Made by a program: the position numbers and the translations under genes
Notes under the pieces: model-generated
Database searches by the model: none
Seen by the model: the letters and a program-made list of their open reading frames with translations, nothing else
What the model was told of the DNA's origin: nothing
From: Aurelia coerulea
Taxonomy: Eukaryota; Cnidaria; Scyphozoa; Semaeostomeae; Ulmaridae
Direction: 5' to 3'
Assembly (NCBI GenBank): GCA_039566865.1
Contig: CM076956.1
Coordinates: forward strand, 7,451,511 to 7,515,510
Length of the DNA stretch: 64,000 bases
Shown: positions 34,189 through 45,657 of the stretch, piece by piece
Layout: each line of letters starts with the position of its first letter
Numbering within the stretch: position 1 is the stretch's first letter

Positions 34189-34971
34189 ATGGCATCCAGA
34201 AAGATGAGCGTATCCATGAAGGGCGCTGTTGTTTTGAACAAAATGAAATCAGACGAACTTCAGAAGAAAGTAAAGCATCTGAGGAAGACGAGAGATGAAA
34301 CACTCATGGAGTTGAAAGCGGAGAGACTTCGCCTTGCATTAAAGAAGATTCACGAAGAGAGAGAAGCAACATTGCAGAATGATAATGAAATTATTGAATT
34401 AGAGGGAAAGGTCTGCAGCAAGAAGAACACTTCGATAAACAGCAACAGGCTTGTGTTACCACCATTAATCAATAAGTTACGTAGCAATGTTTTAGGATCA
34501 GTATCAGAGCCTTGCTCTCCATCAATTTCACGTTCGCGTAGCCCCTTTGGTCCAAGCTGTCTTGCAAACAAAGACCATGAAATTGAAGGAGAAAAGTTAC
34601 AACCAACTTTGATGAAATCCGTCAGTGTGGACAGTTTGATTACAGAAAGAACCAGAACCCGTAACAGCCTGCCAGAACCGGCAAGCTTCACCTTTACGGA
34701 GGACAATATTGAAAAGCAGAAATTAAAAGAAAGGATACCACTTGATTCAAAGCAACCTTGGCAAGTGATAAGAAAGCATCTATATGGTACAAAACCACGA
34801 AATCATGTCTCTAATCGAAGCAATTGGAGAACTATACACCATGATCAATCAGACCAACTGAACGCAGTAAACGCATCACCAAGTTTGAAGCAAGCATTTG
34901 ATAAGTTAAAAGATTGCCGGTATCTCCGAAGAGAAACAGTTGAACAGAAGGTGTTAAGGACAGATCTTTAG
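34174..34971 (+). CDS. Uncharacterised single-exon coiled-coil protein, 265 aa
   Basis: The second in-frame candidate start (34189, ATGGCATCCAGA) is the better one, because the preceding codons lie in the upstream repeat. Residues about 15-75 are a charged Lys/Glu/Arg/Leu heptad-like stretch (DELQKKVKHLRKTRDETLME onward), likely a coiled coil. A Ser/Pro/Arg-rich linker follows with SPSISRSRSPFG and SVSVDSL, then a basic C-terminal part. No signal peptide or membrane segment is seen. I recognise no family; it could be lineage-specific. Codon use looks coding and the frame is uninterrupted. The last 40 codons are the first unit of a tandem array that continues past the stop. Confidence 0.6.
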   Translation: MTLASMASRKMSVSMKGAVVLNKMKSDELQKKVKHLRKTRDETLMELKAERLRLALKKIHEEREATLQNDNEIIELEGKVCSKKNTSINSNRLVLPPLINKLRSNVLGSVSEPCSPSISRSRSPFGPSCLANKDHEIEGEKLQPTLMKSVSVDSLITERTRTRNSLPEPASFTFTEDNIEKQKLKERIPLDSKQPWQVIRKHLYGTKPRNHVSNRSNWRTIHHDQSDQLNAVNASPSLKQAFDKLKDCRYLRRETVEQKVLRTDL

Positions 34972-35830
34972 GAACGATTTCATAGCATTCAATAGTGCAA
35001 ACTCGAAGCAGATTGCAAACTGCAAAATACAGCCAACCAGACCAACTGAGCACAGCAAACGCATCACCAAGTTTGAAGCAAGCATTGATAAGTTAAAATA
35101 TTGTCAGTCTTTCCGAAGAGAAACAGTTGAACAGAAGGTGTTAAGAACAGATCTTTAGGAATGATTTCATAGCATCCCCTAGCGCAAACTCGAAGCAGAT
35201 TGCAAACTGCAAAATACAGCCAACCAGACCAACTGAGCACAGCAAACGCATCACCAAGTTTGAAGCAAGCATTGATAAGTTAAAAGATTGTCAGTATTTC
35301 CGAAGAGAAACAGTTGAACAGAAGGTGTTAAGAACAGATCTTTAGGAATGATTTCATAGCATCCCCTAGCGCAAACTCGAAGCAGATTGCAAACTGCAGA
35401 ACCAGACCAACTGAACATAGCAAACGCATTACTAAGCTTGCAAGCAATTGGGAAACTAAGAGACTGTCGATATCTTCATAGAGATACAGTTGAACAGATG
35501 TTAAGATCACATATTTAGGAATGCCCTCTGGTGAAAATCAGAAGCAGATTGCAGATTACGGAGCACGATCAATCACACCAACTGAACATAGCAAACGCAT
35601 TACCAAGTCAGAAGCAAGTATTTGATGAAATAATGGAATGTTTGTACGTACAGACAGGAGATATTAAGAACAGATCTTTAGCAATCACTGTGAAAGTATC
35701 CCAAAAACATGCAGCAGAAAAGAGAAATAGATTGCAAACTATGGAGCACAATCCACCAAAGCAATTGAACGCAGCAAACGCATTAAGTTTGAAACAAGCA
35801 TTTGATAAACTAAAATATTGTCGATAACAA
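34846..35830. repeat. ~187-bp tandem array derived from the ORF's 3' end
   Basis: Units begin near 34846, 35033, 35220, 35401, 35570 and 35757, each opening with a variant of ACCAACTGAACNNAGCAAACGC. Units 2 and 3 are nearly identical, with two substitutions seen. Both lack one T in CAAGCATTTGATAAG, which breaks the frame. Later units have diverged, but parts reopen in frame at 35531-35827. Confidence 0.85.
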
Positions 35831-35984
35831 AATTGTTGAGATCAGATATTTCGAAATACAAAATAGCGTTGAATGTTTGAACCAAAGTTTGATAGACAGA
35901 CAATTTTTAGGAGGACATTGATCATAGTATATGAAAAATTAGATCATGAAGAATACAATGTGATTTTGAGCCCATGTGTGTATA

Positions 35985-36020
35985 ATGAGCCAATCAGATG
36001 ACTGTTAAACGAAAAATTTT
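35985..36020 (+). promoter_or_regulatory. CCAAT-box promoter candidate
   Basis: GAGCCAATCAGATGAC is a good NF-Y type CCAAT box, 150-170 bases upstream of the ATG at 36160. No TATA box is visible. The call is by motif and position only. Confidence 0.35.
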
Positions 36021-36159
36021 GCAGTGTGGCATAAAAAATAGCCCATAGCTCCCGTTTCCACGGCGATCTTCTTGTTTTCACAAGGCAAGGACCAAAAGTT
36101 TAGAAATGATGTTAGATTGCGTCAAACATTACTGATAGATAATTCCTTGATAAAAATTC

Positions 36160-36399
36160 ATGAAAAAGTTGCTAGGACACTCCAGGTTCACACAACGAGT
36201 TATTAAGATATTGCAGGCGTTCCACAGTCAGTCAAACAGTTTAATTTCACATCATTCAAATGATTCCAGCATGCTTCAGACATCACGCACATGTGGCCTG
36301 GATGGTAATTCTTTCCTCTCATTAAGTGGTAGTTCTTTCATTGTGCAAGAATTCACTATGTTATGTACAGCCTGCAGTTTTAGCCACTCAAATCTGCAG
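36160..36399 (+). CDS. Possible first coding exon, mitochondrial-type N-terminus
   Basis: Eighty open codons run from ATG to a CAG/GTTGGT donor at 36399/36400. The N-terminus (MKKLLGHSRFTQRVIKILQA) is basic and amphipathic like a mitochondrial presequence. Ser- and Cys-containing sequence follows. No family is recognised and the next exon was not found, so this could be a chance frame behind a real or accidental CCAAT box. Confidence 0.3.
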
Positions 36400-37111
36400 G
36401 TTGGTATCGCGTCCCCCAACTGCGCTGGATCCGATACGCTTCGTTATTACGTCATATATCATACATCGTTTTGAATGAACCACAATGAATCGTTGGGCTG
36501 TGTGGGTCGTCATTTAATTAACGTCACTGACCGAATTTCCTCAGGAGCTCTGGATTTTCAATTTCCATGATCTTTACGTACCGTACAGCTCTCGTGAGTT
36601 CTTAATTCAAACAAGGGGAAAGGTAACAGTTCTTACACCTTCAGGAGGGCAATTTCTTAATCTGGAAGAGCATTTACACTAACTAAAGAAAGGGTTGTTG
36701 AAAAAGCACTCGCAGCGTTCGAGATTAAAACACAAAACTGAGCAAAGCAGTACCTTGAAACTTGGTCGCTAACTCACTTATCGTGCATGTGAAAGTGTGT
36801 TGTTAAGAGCAAGTCAATCAAAATCAACGGAAATACAGAAAGTTATTGTTCCATTGTCTCTCTTTTTTCTAACACCTTCGCTTCACTGCACCAAGGGCTG
36901 GCGTGTCACACTGGAAATGATGGTTCTACCTTTGTCCGAAAGCCGGTAAAACACAAAAAAATTCGCACCACCATTGTCCCAAAGTTTTTTTGTGGCAAAC
37001 TTCCGCTGTTATTTTTTCAATTTTAGCATGATGTATCACTGACGATGTTTGTCCCAAAAACCGGTGGTTTTGACCAATTACAGTACTGTTTTCGAAAGCA
37101 AGTAGTGATTG
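36400..37111. other. Unassigned, with a decayed inverted repeat
   Basis: CCTTTGTCCGAAAGCCGG near 36931 is loosely the inverse of TTGCCGGACAAAGG near 37383, suggesting an old fold-back whose middle was hit by the MITE at 37112-37353. No gene was seen. Confidence 0.35.
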
Positions 37112-37353
37112 TACACTCACAGAAAAAAGGTGGTCTTTATAGTACCTTTTAGGGTACTTGAGCAAAATACATATTTGGGACCCCTAAAGGTACTTTGAAG
37201 TACCTTTTTGACCTGAAGTACCCTAGGGTTTCCTAGAATACCCTCAAAGTACCCTATAGGGTACTTTAGAATACTCTAGAATACCCCTTGGCCTTCAAAT
37301 ACCCTAGGGTTCTATAAAGTACTTCTCAAAACCAGCTTATTTCTGTGAGTGTA
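37112..37353. mobile_element. MITE with TACACTCACAGAAA ends and AGGGTACTTT repeats
   Basis: TACACTCACAGAAA on the left is exactly inverted on the right (TTTCTGTGAGTGTA). The interior is an almost continuous field of AGGGTACTTT/AAAGTACCCT-like decamers on both strands. It is about 242 bases with TA at both edges. Confidence 0.88.
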
Positions 37354-37958
37354 GCTACGAGAGTACAGGTGTTCCAAAACTGGTTGCCGGACAAAGGTGG
37401 GACAGCTTTGGTGAAAAATTTGAAATCCTGGCCTTCTTCTCGGCAATTTGCCGGACAATAGGAGAACCAGCTTACAGCTAAACTTCAGGATTTTACTTAG
37501 GTTAGAAAATTTGATTTTTATGACAAACTGATTATTCAAATTTCCCCTCTATTCCAAAAACTGTTTGTTTTGGGCAGGAAGGTCGTACTGTGTGATAAAG
37601 AATCGGTTATTTTTTCCGATTCCTTTGGACAAACATGGGGTCAAATATTTTACAGACAGTGCCCTTCCCTGACTGCACCCACTGCTGGAAGTTTGACACA
37701 TGCGAATTAAAAAATACCGTGAGTAGCTAGATACTGCAAGTGCGTTTACTTTTCTGCAGAAGAAGTAATGAAAGAGAGATATTAAAGGAAACCTCCTCCG
37801 CAGAAGAAGATATTTTGAGTTCCTGAAACAAGAGCAGAATTTGTAGCAATAGCATTCACTGCTTTACCTCATATTGACTTTGATTGATTTGCCAGAATAA
37901 ATCAACCTATAACTGCAAGATAAAGGAATTTTTATGGCTGATTAATCAAGCTACGAAT
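37354..37958. other. No recognised gene or element
   Basis: Only short unsupported frames and no element ends were seen, apart from the decayed inverted arm noted to its left. Confidence 0.4.
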
Positions 37959-38541
37959 AACAAGGACGGATTTTGCAAGAGTTGCATTTGATTGACACTG
38001 CAATTCAAAGCGATTATTGATTACAGACAAAGGAAATTCTCTCAACCAGTAAATCAAAACAAACAAAGCCGCAAAAGTTTCTCTGAAACCTAGGTAGCTA
38101 GCGCGCTCATTGTGCATTCCAAAAATTGTTTTTAAGAGCAAACATGAGCATAGATCGAAAGAAGGAGGATATATCTACATATCTGCCTCCGGCATTTCAT
38201 GTTTGGTTCAAAAGCGGATTGGCAGGCGATTCAATTCTCTTCTTTTTTGGGTGTAATTAAAACACTTACTGCTCCGCTTCTGAACCAAAGAAATAAAATG
38301 CTCGAGATAGATGTGTAGATAGATCCTTCTTCTTTCGATATATGCTCTTGTTTGCTCTTAAAACAGTTTCTGGGATGCACAACAAATGAGCTAGCTACCT
38401 GGGTTTTAGAGAAACTTTTGTGGCTTTGTATGTTTTGAATTTATGGTTGAGAGAATTTACTCTCCGCAGTCGCTAATCGCTTTGAATTCAGGTGTCAACA
38501 AAAGCAACTCGTGCTATTGTCTTACAAAATCTGTCCTTGTT
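37959..38541. mobile_element. Complete long-arm fold-back element
   Basis: AACAAGGACGGATTTTGCAA on the left is inverted on the right (ACAAAATCTGTCCTTGTT). The arms pair over about 250 bases, through AATTCAAAGCGATTANNGAT, the GCTAGCTACCT/AGGTAGCTAGC block, TGTGCATTCCAAAAA and GAAAGAAGGAGGATATATCT. It matches the truncated copy at 4511-4955. Confidence 0.85.
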
Positions 38542-39601
38542 GCTACGAATATAATACAGTAACTCAGAACATGAAGCCAAGCAAGATACTCTGAAGCCAA
38601 GGAAGCTATCTCACTCATATTACATGCGAAAAGAGGCTGTAAAGAGTAGAAATCGGTAGACATCAAAACTAGTAGAATTGATCTGAAACTTACCTCAGCT
38701 TTATAGTCTTCCTTGTGCAAGCATGGCACAATCAAAATCGTACTCGAAGAGTCTTTTGCATCAGTGAGAGATCCAGTTATTCGGCCTCATCAATATCAAA
38801 GGAATAATTTGATGAACCAATGAAAGTTTGAGTCCTGCAATCTGTTTTGTGTGACAAAAACCTCTCCGCAATGGCATTATGTGAGCCCAATGTTTTATCA
38901 TCATTTTGACAGGAGTAACATCTTCAAATCAAAGACCCAGGGAAACAAGAGACTCAAGCAACAAGTCTAGTTGTGTGAAAACACCAAAATGTCGGTGCCT
39001 TTAGAAACTTTCAAATGAAGCTTCGAGGACCACCATACTGTCGGCATCTCTGTTTCCAGTTACCTTTTCAAAACTCTTGTCCGCCAAGAAAACTGAGTGA
39101 CGGCTATTTAATTAACTTTCTTTTACTTTCCTTGATCCCTTTTTTCCAGCAAAATTAATCTTGGGTACAGAAAGAAATCCAAAAATTTCCCGAAAGACTT
39201 TAAAAGGGAATTTTCGTGGCTCCTTCCCTTGTCAACTATGCAAAGAATCGAAATTAGTCAGTGTTCCGCAGTAGAAACCACATATACAAAATCGTAATAG
39301 ATTCTCGTAAATAAAATCTGTGATCTTTTAATACGATTTGGTTGGAGTCGAGACCCGTCTGCCCGAATAGTTTATGCAATGAGCGGATAAAAGAATGAAC
39401 AACGCCTCAGGTCTAGCCTCGTATAGATATATTGAATAATGATTCTGACGAATTGGTTTCAAGCAAATTGAATCGATGGCGACTGTAATTGAAATGGTAT
39501 GATAACAACGAGACCATTTGATCTTAATCATAAAGTGGATTTTAAACAGTGGAAAGAGTTGTTTTCTTCAACAATTTTACTTACACTGCATTGCCATATG
39601 T
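38542..39601. other. No firm feature; possible zinc-finger gene relic near 39150
   Basis: After a TTTTTTCCAG site at 39141-39150, frames encode FPKDFKREFSWLLP and, one frame over, FPCQLCKESKLVS. This faintly recalls the zinc-finger leader of hAT-related proteins. Too short to call. Confidence 0.25.
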
Positions 39602-40095
39602 AGCATAGGGCCCAAATCTTTCAAATCTTTAAAAAGGTCGGTATAAATTCTATTGCCGTTTTCTTTGAAATAAATAGCTTGAAAGGAACTTATGGTACTT
39701 TGCCGTAAATCTGCCGTGGAAATTTTATGATATCTTGATTTTTTTCAAAATGGCACCAATTTAATTATTTTTGAAAAAATTCATGGAAAATTTTGAAAAA
39801 AATTTAATCATCGTAAATCCTAAACTAATAGAGGAAACATTACATAACTTTCAAGAAAACCATAGTTTATGGAGGTCTACAATATGGTGGCAAGCAGAAA
39901 TATGTAGCTTCTCTAGTTTAGGATTTAGAAATTTGATGACGTCATAGCCTTAAATTTAATAAATGCCGCCATATTGAAACTAATCAAGATGGCAGATTTA
40001 CAGCGAAAACCCCTAAGTTCCTTCCATGATATTTATTTAAAAGAAAATTGTAAAAGAATTTTACACCGACCTTTTTAAAGATTTGTACCCTTAAT
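39602..40095. mobile_element. CATAGG fold-back element, intact copy
   Basis: It begins AGCATAGGGCCCAAATCTTT and ends with a decayed inverse (AAAGATTTGTACCCTTA). The arms pair, including AATCCTAAACTAATAGAG with CTCTAGTTTAGGATTTAG. It is the empty site for the insertion at 641-1414. Confidence 0.8.
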
Positions 40096-40145
40096 TAATA
40101 GGCCTTAAAGCTGTAATCTTGGCTATTGTTTTGTTTAGCCAGCTA

Positions 40146-40147
40146 CA

Positions 40148-40183
<36 letters not shown>

Positions 40184-40199
40184 GATGATGATGATGATT
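40146..40199. repeat. (AAAT)n-(GAT)n compound microsatellite
   Basis: About eight AAAT units are followed by about six GAT units. Confidence 0.97.
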
Positions 40200-40247
40200 C
40201 CACTAGATCCAGGCTCTTTTGCAGAATTACTAAAAGATCTAATTAAA

Positions 40248-40980
40248 GGGTGTCCCAAAACAATTGTTCGATGTTTGATTAAATATTAAAAATAAAGAAA
40301 TAATGAACGGGCTCCATGGTAAGATAACCATACTGCCGAGATCTTAAATTAATTTTAGACACCAAAAGCTAGCAAATCGGCCAAATATTCACGGAGTTAC
40401 GAGCTTTTGAAGTTCACGTTTTGACCAGACGCCCTTAAATCGGACATATTTTGAAAGTAGAATCTCGTTTATTCAAAGGAAATCAAATGGAATTTAAAAA
40501 GCACTTTCGATAAACCAGCTTTATCTAACATTGGATGAAGGTTATGGATTCTTGGGGGAATTCTGTTGAGCACAATTTGGGAATGGCCCTGTCTCTCATC
40601 GATTAAGTTTTCAATTCTATGTTTTTGGCAACGGTTACAAGAATCAAATTATTTTTGAAGTCCTTTGGTTTGCTCTGATATCAACAAGAGGTAAAGCATG
40701 GACAGCCTTCTTTTACCTCGATTTTGAGATTTTTTTTTTGAAAAAATGTCTTTTTGAAGTCAGTTAGGGGCGTCTGGTTTCAGCTTTTGCACGAACTTCA
40801 ACTGGGCTTAAACTTCAAAAGTTTGTAGCTCCGTGCATTCTTAGCGGATTCGCAAGATTCTGGCGTCAAAAATTAATTTAAAATCTTAAGAAACAGGGTT
40901 ATCTAGCCAGGTGCTTGTACATTTTATCATTACTTTTTAATATTTAATCAAACTTCGAAAAATTTTTCTGGGACACCCTG
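40248..40980. mobile_element. GGGTGTCCCAAAA fold-back element
   Basis: GGGTGTCCCAAAACAATTGT on the left and TTTTTCTGGGACACCC on the right are inverse ends. The arms share GATTAAATATTAAAAA and its inverse, GTAAGATAACC/GGGTTATCTAG and GAGTTACGAGCTTTTGAAGT with its inverse. The leading CC is decayed. Confidence 0.82.
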
Positions 40981-41029
40981 AGAGATATAACCTTGAATAT
41001 GTGAAAAAGGCTTCCATTATTCAGCTCTT

Positions 41030-41125
41030 ACTGCATGGAACAGCATCCTTTTCCCAATCAGAGCACTCCCAACTTTCCCGCAGTTCAAAATATATTTAAA
41101 AACTCACTTCACGAATCACGAACTG
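41030..41125 (+). pseudogene. LINE ORF2 C-terminal scrap
   Basis: The plus strand reads WNSILFPIRALPTFPQFKIY then LKTHF. This is the WNxLPxxIRxxxxxxxFKxxLKxxL pattern at the C-terminus of many LINE reverse-transcriptase proteins. The fragment is isolated. Confidence 0.6.
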
Positions 41126-41244
41126 AATTCAAATTGAAACGTGACTCCCTGGAAGAGCAGCAAATAGGCCCCAACAGTTCAAAATTACTTTGTCTTGAAC
41201 ATCTTGCATTTTGTATCACCGTTATTTCTAATTCTAAAGCAATT

Positions 41245-41540
41245 TTAAACTTGGTTTAAAACCGGTATAAAACAGCTTCAAACTAATTAGAGACAGGTTT
41301 AAAACTCGTTTAGAATCAGTTTAAATCTAGTTTGAACCGGTTTGAAATTACTTTGAAATTTGTTTGAACTGGTTTTAAATAACTTTTAAACAGGTTTGGA
41401 TGCGGTTTAAAACCATCTTAAAGCCATCTTAAAATCTATATCAATTCAGTTTAAAACCTGTTCAGAATCAGTTTAAAACCTGTTTAAAACCACTTTGAAG
41501 CAGGTTTAAAGCCGGTTTGAAAGAGGATTAAAACAAAAAT
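41245..41540. repeat. Degenerate GGTTTAAAAC repeat field
   Basis: About 300 bases consist almost entirely of loose 12-20-base units around GGTTTAAAAC and its near-inverse GTTTTAAACC, giving a quasi-palindromic low-complexity block directly after the LINE scrap. Confidence 0.85.
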
Positions 41541-42542
41541 GCTGTAGTTCAGAACTTTCTTCGCACTTGTGGGCATTACTAGGAGTTTCAGGAATGGGGC
41601 TCACATTTGCCGAAATCAGACGAATTAACGCGAAGCGATAACCAAGAGAAGATAATGAATTATGGAGGAACATCAATGATTCCAGGGTTGGTCATCCCAT
41701 GACCAATGTAAGAGTTGCGCTTTCTATGCGAAATATGAATGACTGTAGTCATAAAAATGACTTCATCGAAGTGCCACCCACATTACAAGATGACGTTTCC
41801 CGCTTTTCATCCTGTGCAATTCATCAAGCATTTAAACTAAGTTTACTTGTCATAACATTATTCTAAGAAAATGAAATCTAGGATTTCTGAATGATCCATT
41901 TTTGACAAAGATGCATTGTCAGCTAATAGCCACTGACATTTAATTAAAAAAGCATTCGGTGTCGTGATGTTAAAGGGTACCATAATTGCATTCGAACTGC
42001 AGACTTTTGTTTAGAAATTGCTAACGGATACAAGACGGTTTTTGCAGAAGAGAAGTTTGTTTACAGAAATATTTCCATTTCAAAATTAGTCCTTCTAAGT
42101 AAGGTGGATGAGACTAATCAGTTTACGGTCTAACCTAGCTAATTCCGTATGTTTACGCTCTTCTAATATGGTTTCCTAGAGACCCGCTAAATGTAACATT
42201 ATTTTTTCGTAAAATTCCCACAACTAATACGTTCCGAATCGAGAATGAATGGGGAAATGACTTATTTGAAATCTTGATTTCATAATCTGACGCATAAGGT
42301 CTAGTTACCGTTTAACTGATGAAATTGAGAAATTTCTTGCAACTGTTCGTCGGCCCTAATGACAGATCTATCCATGCACAAGTCATCTTGAAGTTGAACA
42401 AAAAAATTGGGCAAAATGATGCTTTGTTTCCGTTTGGAGCTAGCGAAGTATCGTTAGTGATCACTCTCTGTTGTGTCAGAAAAAACGCAACCCAAATGTA
42501 ATTGAAAATCTTGAAAAATGATACGATTTAGTAGATGAAGTG
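41541..42542. other. No recognised gene or element
   Basis: About 1 kb of unique-looking sequence with only short unsupported frames. Confidence 0.4.
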
Positions 42543-43133
42543 TACCGGGTGTCCCAAAATGATGTATTATCGTTTGATTGCTTACATGTCCATAACCGAT
42601 GAACAGATTTTCAAAAACTTTATTTTGTCCCATTGCTGAAAGGCTAAATTGTATTTCAGGATATTGGTTGAGGTTTAGGCCGATGTCTTCATGTTGAAAA
42701 GGAGATCGATAAACCTGCTCAAATTCAAGCCTTATATTGCATGAAAAAGTAACTGCCTACTTTCCAAGTCAATATTTTAGATGTGATGTAAAAGGCTGAA
42801 CTTATATGTCGTTCAGAGAATATATGTCGTTCAGAGCATATGTTAAAACTGAGTTCAGAGAATACGAATAGGAGTTAAGCATTTTGTATCACATCTAAAA
42901 TGTTGACTGGAAAGATAGGCCATTTCTTTCTCATGCTATCTAAGGCTTGAATTTGAGCAGGTTTATCCATCTTCTTTTCGACACGAAAACGACATGGTAA
43001 AACGACAACCAATATCTTAAACTGCAATTTAGACTTTAGGCAATCAAATAAAACAAAGTTTTTGAAAATCGGTTCGTTGGTTATGGACATGTAAGCAATC
43101 AAACAATAATACATCATTTTGGGACACCCGGTA
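42543..43133. mobile_element. CCGGGTGTCCCAAAA fold-back element
   Basis: The ends TACCGGGTGTCCCAAAATGA and its exact inverse bound arms of about 280 bases (ATTGCTTACATGTCCATAAC and inverse; GATAAACCTGCTCAAATTCA and inverse). The short centre has two TATATGTCGTTCAGAG copies. The fold-back is nearly complete and little decayed. Confidence 0.92.
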
Positions 43134-43742
43134 TACCGTCTGAAAGGGCAGTCTTTCTTCTTTCTAATGATATACAGTTTAGATCCATCAATGGAATTAT
43201 CTATCATACAATTAATACTTTAGTGCATATGACCAATGTAAATAAACTACGTCGAATATCGCATACCCGAATACCATCTGTAAGATGGCATGCTGCAAGT
43301 TAAAAGATTCTCTTATGAAAATATTTGAAGTATTATCACAAAGAAGATGTGCAAAAGTTCTAATCTGCTGCATGAGCGTTAGTTCAACGTTCGATTTGTA
43401 ATGGCCTATCAAACGTGGATAGCTTTTGTGGCGCATCCAGTATGATGCAAGATTTTGAATGAAGATCAATCATCAATCTTTAGGATCAGTTACATCATTA
43501 ACGATTTTTCGTTGCCGTCAGAAGAGGATATTGGACTATTTTAGCAAGAAGGCGTGTGAGCAAAGAAGACGCCAGCAGAAGTCTTTTGTTCGAGGATGTA
43601 ATATACGAAGCGAAATCAACTTCAAAACTTTTGTCAATTTCCTGGGGCTTTGTGTAAATTCTGTTATGAAATCGACAACCTGAAAAGTGTACTTTTGATG
43701 GCCGTTCACCAAAAACAGAACGTCGACATGGAAAGTAAAAAC
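43134..43742. other. Unassigned spacer between two fold-backs
   Basis: Overlapping frames of 73-85 codons on both strands (43212-43757) have no splice sites or homology I recognise. Confidence 0.35.
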
Positions 43743-44354
43743 TACCGGGTGTCCCAAAAAACTGTATACGGATTTGGTTGACTCCAGCGATATGAATTTA
43801 GCCTCAATCGATGTGTAATTACTCTAAAAATGTTCCTCGATAGTTAACTTGAACATAGGTACCTCGTTTGTTGGTATTGGTGCTGTGAGAGCGGACATAT
43901 TAATCTTGAAAGCTCAAATTTGCCTCTTCCTGCAAACCAGAGCTTTAGTTAGCCTTTTGGCCTAAGCAAATCGTTAAGGCTCATCGTATAACTTAACGAT
44001 ATCATTGATAAAATTTGAACAATATTAGATATTGTGCTATTCTATTTTCCAGAAGTCACCCCCAAGTCACCCATTTGGCAGTTTCTTAATTTTCATTAAT
44101 TTCAGTTCTTAATTTTGATGTGCTTCAGGAACCTGCTTAGGCCAAAAGGCCAAAGCTCTGGTTTGCAGGTGGACGCAAAATTGAGCTTTCAAGATTGATA
44201 TTTCTGCTCTCAGAGCACCAATACCAAAAAACGAGGTATCTATGCTCAAGTTAACTATCGAGGAACACTTTGAGAGTAATTAGCCATGGATTAAAGCTAA
44301 ATTCACATCGCTGGAGTCAACCAAATCTGTATACTTTTTTTTGGGACACCCGGT
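43743..44354. mobile_element. CCGGGTGTCCCAAAA fold-back element, second internal type
   Basis: The ends are the same as in 42543-43133, but the arms are unrelated: GGATTTGGTTGACTCCAGCG, GTTCCTCGATAGTTAACTTG and GGTGCTGTGAGAGC, each with its inverse on the right. A copy with the same arms lies at 55240-55704. Confidence 0.92.
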
Positions 44355-45422
44355 ATGTGAGCATATTCATAACCAATGGAGACACATAGACTGATGATAT
44401 GGTCGTAGTTATCGCTATTGAAATACTGCCGGACGCTCCTAACTACGACTCATAATCAAACGCCATTATTTGGAAATGACTATGCCTGCCTCGTTTCGAT
44501 AAGGGCCTAGGCGCAGAAAAGCACAAACATTTGTAGTTTTCAAATGAAACACATTGAGTTGAAAACTTCACAATAAATCAGTTAATGCTTAGCGAAAGCA
44601 GCAAAATAGTACCTACGTACAAAATTTGATATTGTCGCCAACTGTTTTCATGGTATTCTTGTTCGTAAGACTTTGTTCTGTCCGGCCAAGCTCCTTGAAA
44701 CTCTGCTTTGAGCTTCGAGTTTCCGTTGGTCAACATCAATCAATCGAATTTGCAGAGATTCTAATGGCGTTGTATTTGGTTGTATACTTTGTACATGACT
44801 GTGTATAGCAGCCTCGTTCCCAAGGGCGTTCAAAAGTGAAAAAAGTCAGTCCAAAAATATTGCCGTAATATTATGAGTCCCAGTAAGAGCGGTCTCGGTC
44901 TGGCGTAATAGTCTCGTTTTGGATAGCGATTACTGGGACTCATCGTAATCAGTCTAGGAGACACAAGAACACAAACTATTTGAAGGAATATTCTTCTTTA
45001 TGAGCAGCATTTTGAGATAAAAAGGATAGGATGGAAAATTGGAATGCTCCAACAACCTCTGAGCGTCCCCGTCCTTGAAGACGTCCGCGCCTTGTTGCTA
45101 GACAGCCTACTCTCCCTCGGCCCAACATGCACTTAGAAGAGTGCTATGTTCAAGAGAGAAACCAAAATGAAATAAAGCTAGCTGTATATGATTTCATGTA
45201 TTTACAATATCTTCTCATCATCATTCACGCTTCTAATTTACATACAGATAATATCCATTTACGATAAAATAATTTCTTAAGATTAGCAGTTCGCTTCTGA
45301 CGCGTAAAGAATAGGTGTACTCTACTTTTGCGATATTTAAGGATTATTGAAACCAGCCTAGGATTAATAAATAGTAAAGATTGCTTCCTAAACACCGTTC
45401 TTATCCAAATATCAAAACAAAA
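44355..45422. other. Unassigned, with a small hairpin at 44874-44942
   Basis: TGAGTCCCAGTAA and TTACTGGGACTCA bound a 69-base hairpin. Similar AGTCCCAGTT ends bound the GTT microsatellite at 61133-61199. TCGTAGTTATCGCTATTGA near 44406 recurs near 59410. No gene was recognised. Confidence 0.5.
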
Positions 45423-45566
45423 TTTAAAGGGAGTACAAAGACCAGCAGCCTTTGCCATCGTTTGTCTTTGTTTTTGTGAATTTCGTACAGTCAGTTATTC
45501 TGAAAGCTGTGCAGAGCAAGTCGCTGATTTCTCGCAAAGCATGCTGGCCTTTGTACTCTCTTTAAA
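45423..45566. mobile_element. Hairpin MITE with TTTAAAGGGAGTACAAAG ends
   Basis: TTTAAAGGGAGTACAAAGAC and the inverse CTTTGTACTCTCTTTAAA bound about 144 bases. CCAGCA/TGCTGG extend the stem. TTTAAA edges suggest a TTAA-type target. Confidence 0.8.
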
Positions 45567-45657
45567 ACAAAACAAAAACGGAATTGTGATCCGCGGAAGT
45601 TATTTTGTTTTAGAAAATGGATCAGCATTGGCATCAGCATCTTTGTAAACTGGTTCA

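Noticed and set aside
34846..35830. CRISPR-like array
   Set aside because: The units are 187 bp direct copies of a coding end without spacer structure, in a eukaryotic genome.
39141..39300. Zinc-finger exon (FPKDFKREFSWLLP / FPCQLCKESK)
   Set aside because: The two halves are in different frames and too short to assign.
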